Assembly (NCBI GenBank): GCA_003164295.1
Contig: PLTA01000056.1
Coordinates: 104,589 to 168,588 of the forward strand
Direction: 5' to 3'
DNA: 64,000 nt
Origin: Candidatus Bathyarchaeota archaeon
GTDB lineage: Archaea > Thermoproteota > Bathyarchaeia > Bathyarchaeales > Bathycorpusculaceae
Notes under the pieces: generated by a model
The model's database searches: none
Seen by the model: the letters and a program-made list of their open reading frames with translations, nothing else
Told to the model about the DNA's origin: nothing
Part shown: positions 35,275 through 43,805 of the stretch, piece by piece
How the letters are laid out: every line of letters starts with the position of its first letter
How positions within the stretch are numbered: position 1 is the first letter of the stretch
Made by a program: the position numbers and the translations under genes

Positions 35275-37386
35275 ATGCCGAGATTCAAGCAGATTGCCCA
35301 GATACAGGAGCTCATGCCTAAAAAAGAGGTTATCCGAAACATAGGCATAATCGCTCACATTGACCATGGAAAAACCACGCTTGCAGACTCCCTCTTGGCG
35401 GGTGCTGGGCTGCTGTCTACAGCGATGGCTGGTCAAGCTCGTGTGCTTGATTATCTTGAGGAAGAGCAGAAACGAAAAATCACAATTAAAACAGCCAACA
35501 TAACCCTGCTTTACAAAACCCCCGAAACCCCATACATAATCAACCTTGTAGATACTCCTGGGCATGTGGATTTCACGGGCAAAGTCACTCGAGCCTTACG
35601 GGTCATTGATGGCGCCGTGGTAGTTGTGGATGCAGTTGAGGAAATTATGGCTCAAACCGAAATTGTCACCAGGCAAGCCCTTGAAGAACGAGTCCGACCC
35701 GTGCTTTTTATCAATAAAGTCGACCGCCTCATTACAGAGTTGCATCTAAACGAAGAGCAAATCCAAAAAAAACTCGACCACATAATCAGCAGCTTCAATG
35801 ACCTCCTCGAACTCTACTGCGAAGAGCCTTTCAAAAACCAATGGAAAGTTAGCGGTTCAATTGGCAACGTTGCTTTTGGGGCAGCATTGTATGGTTGGGG
35901 CTTCACAATGAACATAGCAAAAGAAAAGGGCGTAAAGTTTTCAGACATAATCAACGTTTGTGAAAAAGGTGAAGGAGCAAAACTTTCCAAAACGTTGCCC
36001 GTTTATGAAGCGATATTTGAGATGGTAATCAAGAAGGTTCCAAACCCGCGAGAGGCCCAAGCGTATAGGATAGAGGAGATTTGGGACGGGCACGTCAACT
36101 CGCCGATTGGCAAAGCATTGGTTGAATGCAGGGATGAAGGACCCGCCGTTTTTTGTGTAACAAATGTTTATTCTGACGATAATAGCGGCACTGTAGCTAC
36201 GGGTAGATTGTTTTCAGGTATAGTTCGTAAGGGTGATAAGTTGCATCTTGTTGATGCTCTATCTGGAACTGTGGTTGAGCAAGTTGCTATTGACATGGGC
36301 TCCCTAAGAGAAGAAGTAACGTCTGCTTCAGCAGGAAACTTGGTGTCTTTATCTTTAACTGGCGAAGTTAAGGCAGGAGAAACTCTCGTGGATATAGAGC
36401 ATAAGGCTGAAATGGTTCCTTTTGAAGGCATATGCTACGTTTCCGAACCGGTTGTCACTTTAGCGATTGAACCTAAAAAACCACAAGACATTCCTATCTT
36501 ACTTGATGGCTTGGAGAAGCTGGCAAGTGAAGATCCGAACTTAAAAATTACAGCGGATAAAGAAACGGGTCAGTACTTGCTCAGCGGCATGGGCGAATTG
36601 CATTTAGAAGTCGCCCTCAATCAATTAAAAACCTCGTGTGGCAATTTGCAGTTAGATGTTTCTTCTCCCCGAGTTGTTTATATGGAAACCGTTGAGAATA
36701 AGGGCACTTTGGCTTTAGCGAAAAGTCCAAATAAACAGAATAGTTTTTGGGTTCAAGTTTCGCCTGACGGAAAAGAAATGGAAGAGTCAGCCAGTATCCT
36801 TTCAATTGACGAACATCGAAACGTGCTTTTAGACTGTAGCGGAAAAACAGAGCCTCTTTCTGAAGAAGTTTTAGAAGCTATCATTGGCGGTTTTGAGTTT
36901 GCTTGCAAGGCTGGACCTTTATGCGGTGAACCAGTAAGACATTTGAAGGTTGACTTGGTTGATTTCAAGCTAAGCGAAGCATTTGATTCTACAGAGATCA
37001 TGCGTGGAGTAGGCAAAGCTGTTTTCGGGTCATTCCTGTCAGCGCAGCCAATCTTGTTAGAACCCATTTATAAAATAATAATTACTGTTACATCTGAATT
37101 GACGAGTGAAACTACACGAATACTATGTAGCAGACGAGGTAAAGTTACTTCCTTTGAGCAAAAAGGTCTCCTAGCTGTCATTAGTGGCTTTATTCCAGTT
37201 TCTGAAACCTTCGGGTTCTCCAAGGAACTGCGTACAACAACTTCAGGAAGAGCTTTTTGGCAATCATTTTTTGACCATTGGGAAAAGATGCCTCAAAAAT
37301 TGATGTTGCAAGTGATAACGGATTTACGTCAACGAAAAGGACTCACGCCAGAAATTCCTAAACCCGAAAAGTTTTTGGAGCAGTAG
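35275..37386 (+). CDS. Divergent EF-2 paralogue lacking the diphthamide loop
   Basis: 703 residues from ATG 35275. All EF-2 domains are present: AHIDHGKTTLADSLLAGAG (G1), QKRKITIKTANITLL (switch I, where EF-2 has ARGITI), VDTPGHVDFTGKVTRA (G3), NKVDRL (G4), then domains II-V ending FFDHWEKMP..RQRKGL.PEIP.P. In domain IV the usual HEDAIHRGPAQ-type tip with the diphthamide His is replaced by KLSEAFDSTEIMRGVGKAV (about 569-587 counted from a TTG at 35263), with no His. It is about 25 residues shorter than ordinary archaeal EF-2. It may act in ribosome rescue, hibernation or a specialised translocation step. It is followed after two bases by an OGG1-type gene. Confidence 0.88.
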   Translation: MPRFKQIAQIQELMPKKEVIRNIGIIAHIDHGKTTLADSLLAGAGLLSTAMAGQARVLDYLEEEQKRKITIKTANITLLYKTPETPYIINLVDTPGHVDFTGKVTRALRVIDGAVVVVDAVEEIMAQTEIVTRQALEERVRPVLFINKVDRLITELHLNEEQIQKKLDHIISSFNDLLELYCEEPFKNQWKVSGSIGNVAFGAALYGWGFTMNIAKEKGVKFSDIINVCEKGEGAKLSKTLPVYEAIFEMVIKKVPNPREAQAYRIEEIWDGHVNSPIGKALVECRDEGPAVFCVTNVYSDDNSGTVATGRLFSGIVRKGDKLHLVDALSGTVVEQVAIDMGSLREEVTSASAGNLVSLSLTGEVKAGETLVDIEHKAEMVPFEGICYVSEPVVTLAIEPKKPQDIPILLDGLEKLASEDPNLKITADKETGQYLLSGMGELHLEVALNQLKTSCGNLQLDVSSPRVVYMETVENKGTLALAKSPNKQNSFWVQVSPDGKEMEESASILSIDEHRNVLLDCSGKTEPLSEEVLEAIIGGFEFACKAGPLCGEPVRHLKVDLVDFKLSEAFDSTEIMRGVGKAVFGSFLSAQPILLEPIYKIIITVTSELTSETTRILCSRRGKVTSFEQKGLLAVISGFIPVSETFGFSKELRTTTSGRAFWQSFFDHWEKMPQKLMLQVITDLRQRKGLTPEIPKPEKFLEQ

Positions 37387-37388
37387 CA

Positions 37389-38249
37389 TTGCAGCTTGAC
37401 GTCAAGTTTGATTTGGATTTTTCTCTTTGCTGTGGGCAAGTTTTTAGGTGGAAAAAAGTGGGCGATTGGTGGTATGGTGTTGTTGGGGAAAACGTGTTTA
37501 AGATTCGACAATGCGGCTGCGAATTGGAATTTGACGGCATAGACGAAAAGGTTGTCAAGCAATATTTCGGATTAAATGATGATTTAGAGCAAATTCAACG
37601 CTGTATTAGCAAAGATGATTATATTAAGCAGGCTTTGCGTCGGTTTGAGGGATTACGGATTGTTCGGCAGGTGCCTTGGGAGTGCCTCATTAGCTTTATC
37701 TGTGCAACCTACAAGAGCATAGCCGCCATAGAGCTGATGCTAAAGAAAATTTCTATCAAGTTTGGCGAAAAAAAAGTTTTTGACGGATTGGACTTTTACA
37801 TTTTCCCAACCGTTGAGAAGCTGGCTTTGGCAAGTGAGAATGGGCTACGGGAGTGTGGTTTAGGTTACAGGGCTAAGTATGTTCAGGCAACTGCTAAAAA
37901 AATCTGGGATAAAAAAATTGACCTTGAGTTCTTGAAAAGCTTGCCGTATTTAGATACAAGAAAAAAACTTGTGGAATTTCCAGGTGTAGGCTTGAAGGTG
38001 GCTGATTGTGTGTCGCTTTTTTCACTTGAGAAAATGGAGGCTTTTCCCGTTGATGTTTGGGTTAAACGCATAGTCCTAAAGCATTATACAGACCAGCTTC
38101 CAGAAGAATTCGTTAAAAAATTGTCAAGCCACGATTCCTTAACAAATGGCGAATACGAAAAAGTTAACGCTTTTGGCAGAAGCTACTTTGGAGCATATGC
38201 AGGTTACGCTCAAGAATACCTCTTTCACCACGAAAGAACCCAGCGGTAA
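37389..38249 (+). CDS. ogg: 8-oxoguanine DNA glycosylase, OGG1 type
   Basis: 286 residues from TTG 37389. The N-terminal DFSLCCGQVFRWKKVGDWW is the OGG1 strand region, and the HhH-GPD part has FPGVGLKVADCVSLFSL, with the catalytic Lys and Cys, and AFPVDVWVKR with the catalytic Asp. It removes 8-oxoguanine and cuts the strand by lyase action. It is translated two bases after the EF-2-like gene, so likely one transcript. Confidence 0.9.
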   Translation: MQLDVKFDLDFSLCCGQVFRWKKVGDWWYGVVGENVFKIRQCGCELEFDGIDEKVVKQYFGLNDDLEQIQRCISKDDYIKQALRRFEGLRIVRQVPWECLISFICATYKSIAAIELMLKKISIKFGEKKVFDGLDFYIFPTVEKLALASENGLRECGLGYRAKYVQATAKKIWDKKIDLEFLKSLPYLDTRKKLVEFPGVGLKVADCVSLFSLEKMEAFPVDVWVKRIVLKHYTDQLPEEFVKKLSSHDSLTNGEYEKVNAFGRSYFGAYAGYAQEYLFHHERTQR

Positions 38250-38251
38250 AG

Positions 38252-38279
38252 CCGTTCCGCTTTGGAACGGTTGTGTTCC
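38252..38279. promoter_or_regulatory. Three phased GTTCC/GGAAC half-sites upstream of surface-regulator module 1
   Basis: GTTCC starts at 38254, GGAAC at 38264 and GTTCC at 38275: spacings 10 and 11 bp, identical to the PQQ upstream site. The first two make a perfect 7-bp inverted repeat CCGTTCC-N5-GGAACGG. The last half-site ends 51 bases before ATG 38331. Confidence 0.6.
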
Positions 38280-38330
38280 GTAAGTAGAGCTAATAGACGC
38301 TCTGTCCCTGAAGAATCAAGTGGGTGAACG

Positions 38331-39402
38331 ATGAAAACCCTAACTAAACTAATCATATGCGCACTATTCTCATTCTTGATAGGCGTTGCGTGTGCTTCGC
38401 CACTACTGGTCACCGAGTTAAAAATTACTCCATTTATAGAACATGTTCAAGGACCCACAGCGAATTATATAATCAACGCCGTTTACGCAAACTTTACAAT
38501 CATAAATGAATCAGCCCAAATCTCTGAATATAGCGGTCCCGACATTGCGTATTACGTGGTTCTAAATATTACTAATCCGTCAAATATCAGTGCACAACTT
38601 GTGGACGTGGAATTCACTGCAGCCAGCAATTTTAAGAATGCATCAGGTTCCTTATTTATGTGTGGGGCTTCGGGGCAAGGTTATACTTTAGAGGGTGCAT
38701 GGCTTGATGGCAAATATTATAACGTCACATGGACGAATGGTTCATGGCCTGTAATTGATGAAAACGGAAAAATTGTTTCCTCCACCGATTCATCTGGGGT
38801 GCCTAGTCATTGGATACAGGGTGTACTGCTTGATGACGTTTACGTTAACGGCACGTTAACCTATACTTACATGAACATGAATGGAACCTGGACTGATGTT
38901 ACTGGCAAAATTAACGTTACTCACCCATCACCGATAAGCCCATTTGGTGAGGCAGACGCTGTCGGCAGCGACACCATAGTTCAAGAACATTATGTTTTCG
39001 AGCCTAAACTCCCAAATGGTAGTAGGTCTACCGGTGATGCTTCGGCGCCATTTGTGACAAAGTACATTTGGACTGGCAACGGACTTTTCAACAATTCGTG
39101 GGCACAAAATCAAACGCGTGATTCTCCTATCAGGCATATATGAAGTTAGGCAACCCTTTGAAAATGCCTCGGCTCTCACTGCATTAAAGTCAGAAAATAT
39201 AACTTTGCAAACCCAAATTATGGATGTGGCAGACGGCATGAGTTACCTAAACAACACAGTAATTGACACTTCTGCGTATCCTACAGAGCAAAAACAAGTC
39301 TTACTGGCTCAGAATGGAGACAGTTACATCTACAATGCAATCCTGGGCGATAAACAGGTATTTCAAGAAGATCAATGGGGCGTAGAGGCCTTCGTAAAGT
39401 AG
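38331..39402 (+). pseudogene. Secreted surface protein of module 1, one-base frame break
   Basis: A signal peptide (KLIICALFSFLIGVACA) is followed by a beta-rich, Asn-glycosylation-rich body (many N-x-S/T sites such as NFTIIN, NITNPSN, NVTWTNGSW). The frame is lost at about 39115. In the next frame the protein continues (VILLSGIYEVRQPFENASAL) to SYIYNAILGDKQVFQEDQW and stops at 39402. Removing one base restores a single protein of about 357 residues with no anchor helix. Start ATG 38331 has GGTGA three bases upstream. The membrane wHTH gene starts 12 bases after the stop. It may be the extracellular partner or sensor. Not recognised by name. Confidence 0.6.
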
Positions 39403-39413
39403 GTGGCTTAAAC

Positions 39414-39908
39414 ATGACACATCTAAGCAATGAAGAATTAGAAGGAACAACTCTTTGGGTCTATGCATTCGTAGTTAAAGAAGCCAAACCAGTCGGTCCT
39501 CGTGAAGTAATGCGTGGCGCCAGCCTCAGCAGCCCAAGCACCGCATATCGACAACTGCAAAAACTAGAATCACTGGGGTTAATCCAAAAAAATGTTTACG
39601 GCGCATATATTGTTAAGGAGAAAGCAAGCGTCAGCGGCCACCTGGGGGTCGGCAGAAACCTGGTGCCCAGACTGATGTTTTATTCCCTCTTTTTCTTTGG
39701 GCTCCTAAGCGTTGAAGTTGCGATTTTGTTTATTCAATTTTTCTTTCAAGGACGAACACCTAGTTTAGCGGTTTTCTATCTTATTCCTATTACCGTTGGG
39801 TCTGCGGGGCTCTTTTTGGCTGAAGGTATTATCATATGGAGACGAAACAAGCCTAATAATTCTGTCAAGAATGATTCGCTGGAAGAAAAATCAGTAACAA
39901 ATGTTTAG
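39414..39908 (+). CDS. Membrane-anchored winged-helix regulator, module 1
   Basis: 164 residues from ATG 39414. Residues about 5-75 are a winged helix (ELEGTTLWVYAFVV, VGPREVMRGASLSSPSTAYR as recognition helix, QLQKLESLGLIQKN and a short wing). SGHLGVGRNLVPRLMFY leads into TM1, a short outer loop and TM2 (IPITVGSAGLFLAEGIIIW), then a cytoplasmic tail. The DNA-binding and TM parts resemble archaeal one-component membrane regulators such as ArnR. It is strongly similar to the protein at 41234-41686. Its place directly after a secreted protein suggests signal transfer across the membrane, which is inference. Confidence 0.8.
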   Translation: MTHLSNEELEGTTLWVYAFVVKEAKPVGPREVMRGASLSSPSTAYRQLQKLESLGLIQKNVYGAYIVKEKASVSGHLGVGRNLVPRLMFYSLFFFGLLSVEVAILFIQFFFQGRTPSLAVFYLIPITVGSAGLFLAEGIIIWRRNKPNNSVKNDSLEEKSVTNV

Positions 39909-39924
39909 CTTCTGTGTTTGTTTT

Positions 39925-40089
39925 TTAATTGAATAGATGACAATAGGCGAACTCTTCCGGTGCATGATTGTTTTCTGCAGGAAGATTCATAATGTCACGC
40001 ATCATGAGCCTGAATTTTGGCACTTTTGTCCAATTTTGATGGGTGACAAAGGGGAGGGGGAAGCGACGAAAACGCTTAAAATTGGGCAT
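39925..40089 (-). CDS. Small basic protein, 54 residues
   Basis: ATG 40089 to TAA 39925. It encodes MPNFKRFRRFPLPFVTHQNW and later KVPKFRLMMRDIMNLPAENN, a basic, aromatic-rich peptide with normal codon use and no stop for 54 codons, convergent with the membrane regulator. Not recognised. It is the only content seen in the 39909-40305 gap apart from the tRNA promoter. Confidence 0.4.
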   Translation of the reverse strand: MPNFKRFRRFPLPFVTHQNWTKVPKFRLMMRDIMNLPAENNHAPEEFAYCHLFN

Positions 40090-40303
40090 TTAGGGGAAAC
40101 AAGCTGAAATAGGAGAATTCGGCAACACAAAAAAAGCCGCGAGAATGAATCTTAAACATTCAAAACGTATCTTACAGCAAGCGATCCACCTATACAAAGA
40201 CCATAAAACACTACAAACTGGAAAGAAATCAATTAGTAGCTTTGCAGGAATGCGGAAAATGTTTAAATGTTGTTTGGAACAGCAATATTAAGCGCAGAGC
40301 AAA

Positions 40304-40382
<79 letters not shown>

Positions 40383-40408
40383 CAACATAACTTTAAGAGC
40401 TGCCGTGC

Positions 40409-40945
40409 ATGGGGGAAGCTAACTCGCAACAAAATAACGCTTACACCATTGCCAAATCCATCAAAAACAATCAGTTACCAATCGGTTTGTTGCTGGTTTT
40501 TTTCGGTGTAGCTGATTTATGGTTTGTTATGCCTAACATGTATGCTGGGTTGGTGGGGGATTGGCATATTGATTGGCGCTCCTTCTACTTTTATATGCCC
40601 CAATGGATTTTTACTGTTCCCATTCTTCTACTGATGACTCTGGTTGGAACTTTGATTTTAGGTGTGTATAGCTTGAGGGGCATTAAGGCTGGAAGCGTTG
40701 ACAATAAACAAAATGCAGCAATATTAGTAACCGCCTTAGGATTCACTTATCAAGTGATTGGAGCATGGCCGCTGTGGACTCAATGGTATCCCTGGCAGTG
40801 GCAAGCAGAAATTGCAAGGTACGGGAACTGGCTTGTTTTTCCGCTTTTCATTGGCAGCCTCATTGCACTATTAATAGGAGCCGCCTCTTTGTACATTCAC
40901 AGCAAAATATACCATAAAACACACGCTTCCTTGGAAACTGATTGA
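40409..40945 (+). CDS. Four-TM membrane protein
   Basis: 178 residues with four membrane helices (about 24-42, 66-90, 107-125 and 140-165) and many aromatic loop residues (WHIDWRSFYFYMPQW, WPLWTQWYPWQWQ). It starts 26 bases after tRNA-CAU. The family was not recognised. It sits between the two surface-regulator modules. Confidence 0.65.
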   Translation: MGEANSQQNNAYTIAKSIKNNQLPIGLLLVFFGVADLWFVMPNMYAGLVGDWHIDWRSFYFYMPQWIFTVPILLLMTLVGTLILGVYSLRGIKAGSVDNKQNAAILVTALGFTYQVIGAWPLWTQWYPWQWQAEIARYGNWLVFPLFIGSLIALLIGAASLYIHSKIYHKTHASLETD

Positions 40946-41057
40946 CTAAGTTATAATACGCTTTACTTCTTAAAAGGTAAGGAAATACAAAGGACTTTAA
41001 GGTTCTGCAGTTTAACTTGCAAATCGCTAGTAAAAAGTGTCCGCAATTTTGCGAACC

Positions 41058-41237
41058 TTAGGGGCAGAGTGTTTTTATTTTTTCTTCCGCATTTTCTGTC
41101 CCAATTTTCACTACTGGCGCAACCCAGATAATTGGGGTCCCTTCAGCGTCATGATCAACGGAGAGGCCATATATAGTCTCTGTATTTAGCACTAATTGAA
41201 ATGACAGGACTAATCTCTTTGTTGCCCAATTTGTCAC
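41058..41237 (-). CDS. Small protein coupled to membrane regulator 2
   Basis: 59 residues. GTG 41237 overlaps the TGA of the regulator gene (GTGA), and the frame stays open to TAA 41058. It encodes RLVLSFQLVLNTETIYGLSV, a DHDAEGTPIIWVAPVV strand region and a C-terminal helix ending TLCP. Translation coupling and clean coding favour a real gene that would be the third member of module 2. No family recognised. Confidence 0.5.
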   Translation of the reverse strand: MTNWATKRLVLSFQLVLNTETIYGLSVDHDAEGTPIIWVAPVVKIGTENAEEKIKTLCP

Positions 41238-41686
41238 CTTAACTCTGTGTGTTTTGGGTTAAGTTTTTTGTAGAGCTGTAATCCCTCAATTAAGAACAGA
41301 ATCATCGCTACTCCAGTCATTCCTGTTAAAAACAAAAAGCTGACTTGAATTACAATACTTTTTATAAGATAGCTTAACAATATTACCATTATCTCGGCGG
41401 CGAAAGCGCCTAGAAAAAAGAAGGAATAAAACATCAACCGCGGCACGAGGTTTTTGCCGACCCACACGTGCCCGTTGATGCTTGTTTTCTCTTTTAGAAT
41501 ATAATCGCCGTACTCGTTTTTCTCGATTAACCCGAATTCTTCAAGCTTTTGTAGGTGTCTATGTGCGACGCTTGTGCTGCTTAGGTTTGCGCCTCTTGTT
41601 ACGTCTCTAGTGCCAACTGGCTTAGCGACGTGGACGATGTATGCGTAGACGTTTAATGTGTTGCCTTCAAGTTCATCGTTAGCCAT
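41234..41686 (-). CDS. Membrane-anchored winged-helix regulator, module 2
   Basis: 150 residues: wHTH at about 3-70 (ELEGNTLNVYAYIV, VGTRDVTRGANLSSTSVAHR, HLQKLEEFGLIEKNEYGDY), then INGHVWVGKNLVPRLMFY, TM1, short loop, TM2 (LTGMTGVAMILFLIEGLQLY) and a short tail. It is a close paralogue of 39414-39908, with the same domain order and the strongest identity in the recognition helix and the VPRLMFYS junction. It starts 21 bases after the secreted protein gene and overlaps a 59-residue gene downstream. Confidence 0.8.
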   Translation of the reverse strand: MANDELEGNTLNVYAYIVHVAKPVGTRDVTRGANLSSTSVAHRHLQKLEEFGLIEKNEYGDYILKEKTSINGHVWVGKNLVPRLMFYSFFFLGAFAAEIMVILLSYLIKSIVIQVSFLFLTGMTGVAMILFLIEGLQLYKKLNPKHTELR

Positions 41687-41707
41687 ATCGGTCGCCTCGC
41701 AAAGGTT

Positions 41708-42601
41708 CTATGGGAAGGTTGGAGATTCCAAGTTGGTTTGTGATAATTGGTTTTGAGGTATAGCTATGTTGTATAGGAATCCACCTTGATACGGTGTCAG
41801 TTCAATGTGTTGGATGACGCCAGTGTCGGCTGATGTTACTATTGTTGAATTGCCTTCCATTGTAACGTAGCCTATTCTGCTTATGTCAATGGATATTGTA
41901 TGTGCGTTTTGAATGTTCGCGATCTCTTGCAATTGTTGACTTGTGTAGAAGTTTGTGCTTGGCGTGATGTTTATGCTTGTCATGTTTATGCCTTGAATGA
42001 GAAGACCGTTCCCAAAGCTTTCGCTGATTCCTGCAATTGCTTGATTTTTGGAGGTAAGAGTATAGCTAGTGGTGCTTTGCCAACTTGGCTGGTTCGTAGA
42101 TGGAAGTGAGCCGTTAAAGTTGGGTAGGAAAACCCATTCTCTGGTTGGGTAGATGGTGTTTGTTGTTAGGCTGCCGTTGATGAAGTCTCCGGCATTAAAG
42201 TAGTTTGCAAGTGCATAATCCAATGAGGTATATGGGTTTGTGGTGCCGTTGCAGTTTGCACTGATGACAAAGGTGTAGTTTTCAATTGATCCTTTGTCAG
42301 AATAAGTTTGTATTTGGTAGTATTCCATTTGGTCATTTGGCAATGTTTTCATTGCATCAGGGTTGATTGTAATGTTGAGTCCTATGTAATATCCTTCCCC
42401 GTAAGAGACACTATTTTGATTGTTTGTCATATTTGCAGTGTAGTACGCATAGGGCACGTTGATGTTAAACCATGGCGTATCAGGGTTTGTTTGGGCATTT
42501 ACCTGTGTTTGTGATGCCATCAAATATTCCATTGGCACAATTGTTGCTATTCCAATTGTTATGGCGAGTATTGCGCATAGTATTAGTTTTTTTTCGATCA
42601 T
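41708..42601 (-). CDS. Secreted surface protein of module 2
   Basis: 297 residues from ATG 42601, with GGTGA about nine bases upstream; a start at 42706 would remove the signal peptide from the N-terminus. The signal peptide is KKLILCAILAITIGIATIV. The body is beta-rich with many N-x-S/T sites (NMTNNQNS, NITINPD, NGSLTTN) and no C-terminal anchor. The sequence is not similar enough to the module 1 partner to align by eye, but both occupy the same place before a membrane regulator. Phased half-sites lie 42-91 bp upstream. Confidence 0.7.
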   Translation of the reverse strand: MIEKKLILCAILAITIGIATIVPMEYLMASQTQVNAQTNPDTPWFNINVPYAYYTANMTNNQNSVSYGEGYYIGLNITINPDAMKTLPNDQMEYYQIQTYSDKGSIENYTFVISANCNGTTNPYTSLDYALANYFNAGDFINGSLTTNTIYPTREWVFLPNFNGSLPSTNQPSWQSTTSYTLTSKNQAIAGISESFGNGLLIQGINMTSINITPSTNFYTSQQLQEIANIQNAHTISIDISRIGYVTMEGNSTIVTSADTGVIQHIELTPYQGGFLYNIAIPQNQLSQTNLESPTFP

Positions 42602-42642
42602 TTGGTTTTTCACCGCTCTACCAAGCGGCAAAGCGCCTAATA

Positions 42643-42692
42643 ATTCTCCCCCAAGAACAAAAAAATCCTTAACTGTTCTCAAAGAGAACAGC
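42643..42692. promoter_or_regulatory. Phased GTTCT/AGAAC half-site array upstream of surface-regulator module 2
   Basis: ATTCT starts at 42643, AGAAC at 42654, GTTCT at 42675 and AGAAC at 42685: spacings 11, 21 and 10 bp, on one helix face. The last two form a perfect inverted repeat CTGTTCTC-AAA-GAGAACAG. Compare GTTCC/GGAAC at 2412 and 38254. Proposed operator. Confidence 0.5.
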
Positions 42693-42712
42693 GGTGAAAC
42701 CCACAAATTTAG

Positions 42713-43188
42713 CTAAAAGTTCAGTCTTAAAACTAAGGTTGCAACCCTTTTCCATAGTTCTTCGCATTCTTCCAAGTCTTCTTTTGAAGGCGTACCCGTC
42801 ACGGCAACGCCATAATGCTTGTCATCCGCTCTACCTTGCACAATCATACCATGAATAAGCATCGCCTGAACAATTGATAGCAATGTGGTTTCTCCGCCTG
42901 AAGCTGTTCCGCCGCTGCTTGTAAAAGCTCCGCCAACCTTGCCCCTTAGGTTTTTGTGCACTTGTATAGAGTTGTCGATGAGTGCTTTGAGTTTTGCTGA
43001 CATTTGCCCAAAATATGTTGGTGAACCCATAATTATGCCATCTGCAACAAGAAGGTCGTTATTGTTTGTTCTGACCTTTTTATGGTAACTGCTATGTCGC
43101 CTGCATTTTCAGCTCCTTTTGCCACTGCTAAAGCCATTTTTTCTGTGTTACCTGAGCTTGAATCATAAACAATCAAAATTTTAGGCAT
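42713..43188 (-). pseudogene. WrbA-like flavodoxin with one-base frame break
   Basis: The N-terminal part from ATG 43188 has the FMN loop MPKILIVYDSSSGNTEKMA. The second part has GIIMGSPTYFGQMSAKLKAL and SGGTASGGETTLLSI, together a NAD(P)H:quinone oxidoreductase-like flavodoxin. The frame breaks at the T-run 43077-43081. One extra A on the coding strand gives T-I-K-K-V-R-T-N-N-N-D-L-L. This is a sequencing indel or recent loss. It lies four bases downstream of an isochorismatase gene and may share its transcript. Confidence 0.65.
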
Positions 43189-43191
43189 TTT

Positions 43192-43764
43192 TTATTTCAC
43201 TATTTCCTTGATGATGTCGTTAACCATCATTATTTTAGCGTTGTAAACGTTTTCTAAATATTTGAGTCCATGGTCTTGGTCTTCTTTAGTGAATGCTTCT
43301 ACGCCATCTTGGGCAATTACAATGTGGTAGCCTCGGAAGAAAGCGTCAGCAGCTGTGTGCCGAACACACATGTGAGTGTGCAAGCCGCCTATAACCACCG
43401 TTTTTGCGCCTTCACCCTTGTAGAGGCTTCGAAGAAGCGGGTCTAAGCCTGTCTCATAAAAGCCGCTGTAAGTGCGTTTCTCTACAATGTAGTCTTTGCC
43501 TTCCTCAGGTTTAAGTTCGGGAATGACTTCGGCGCCTTTGGTGCCTTTTATGGCGTGGTTGCCCCATTTCCGAGTAACTTCAACGTCCTGAGGGTAATGT
43601 GCATCGTTGCTGTAGATCACTGGCACATCATTTAACCGTGCGGCTGTAACAAGCCTCTGCAGAGGAGCTATCACTGTTTTTCCCCGTTCAATCTTAAGCG
43701 TGCCAGTAACAAAATCGTTTAGCATATCAACAAGTATAATCGCTGGTTTATCCAAAATTTTCAC
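43192..43764 (-). CDS. Isochorismatase-like cysteine hydrolase
   Basis: 190 residues. The catalytic triad residues are visible: Asp in ILVDMLNDFVTG, Lys in VEKRTYSGFYETGL, and Cys in HTHMCVRHTAADAF, after the GG cis-peptide region. This is the nicotinamidase/isochorismatase superfamily. A nicotinamidase role in NAD recycling is possible but the substrate is not certain. It shares strand with the M24 peptidase upstream. Confidence 0.85.
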   Translation of the reverse strand: MKILDKPAIILVDMLNDFVTGTLKIERGKTVIAPLQRLVTAARLNDVPVIYSNDAHYPQDVEVTRKWGNHAIKGTKGAEVIPELKPEEGKDYIVEKRTYSGFYETGLDPLLRSLYKGEGAKTVVIGGLHTHMCVRHTAADAFFRGYHIVIAQDGVEAFTKEDQDHGLKYLENVYNAKIMMVNDIIKEIVK

Positions 43765-43805
43765 TCTCCATAGACAAACGCGTGAACAAGCATTTTAGTT
43801 TTACT

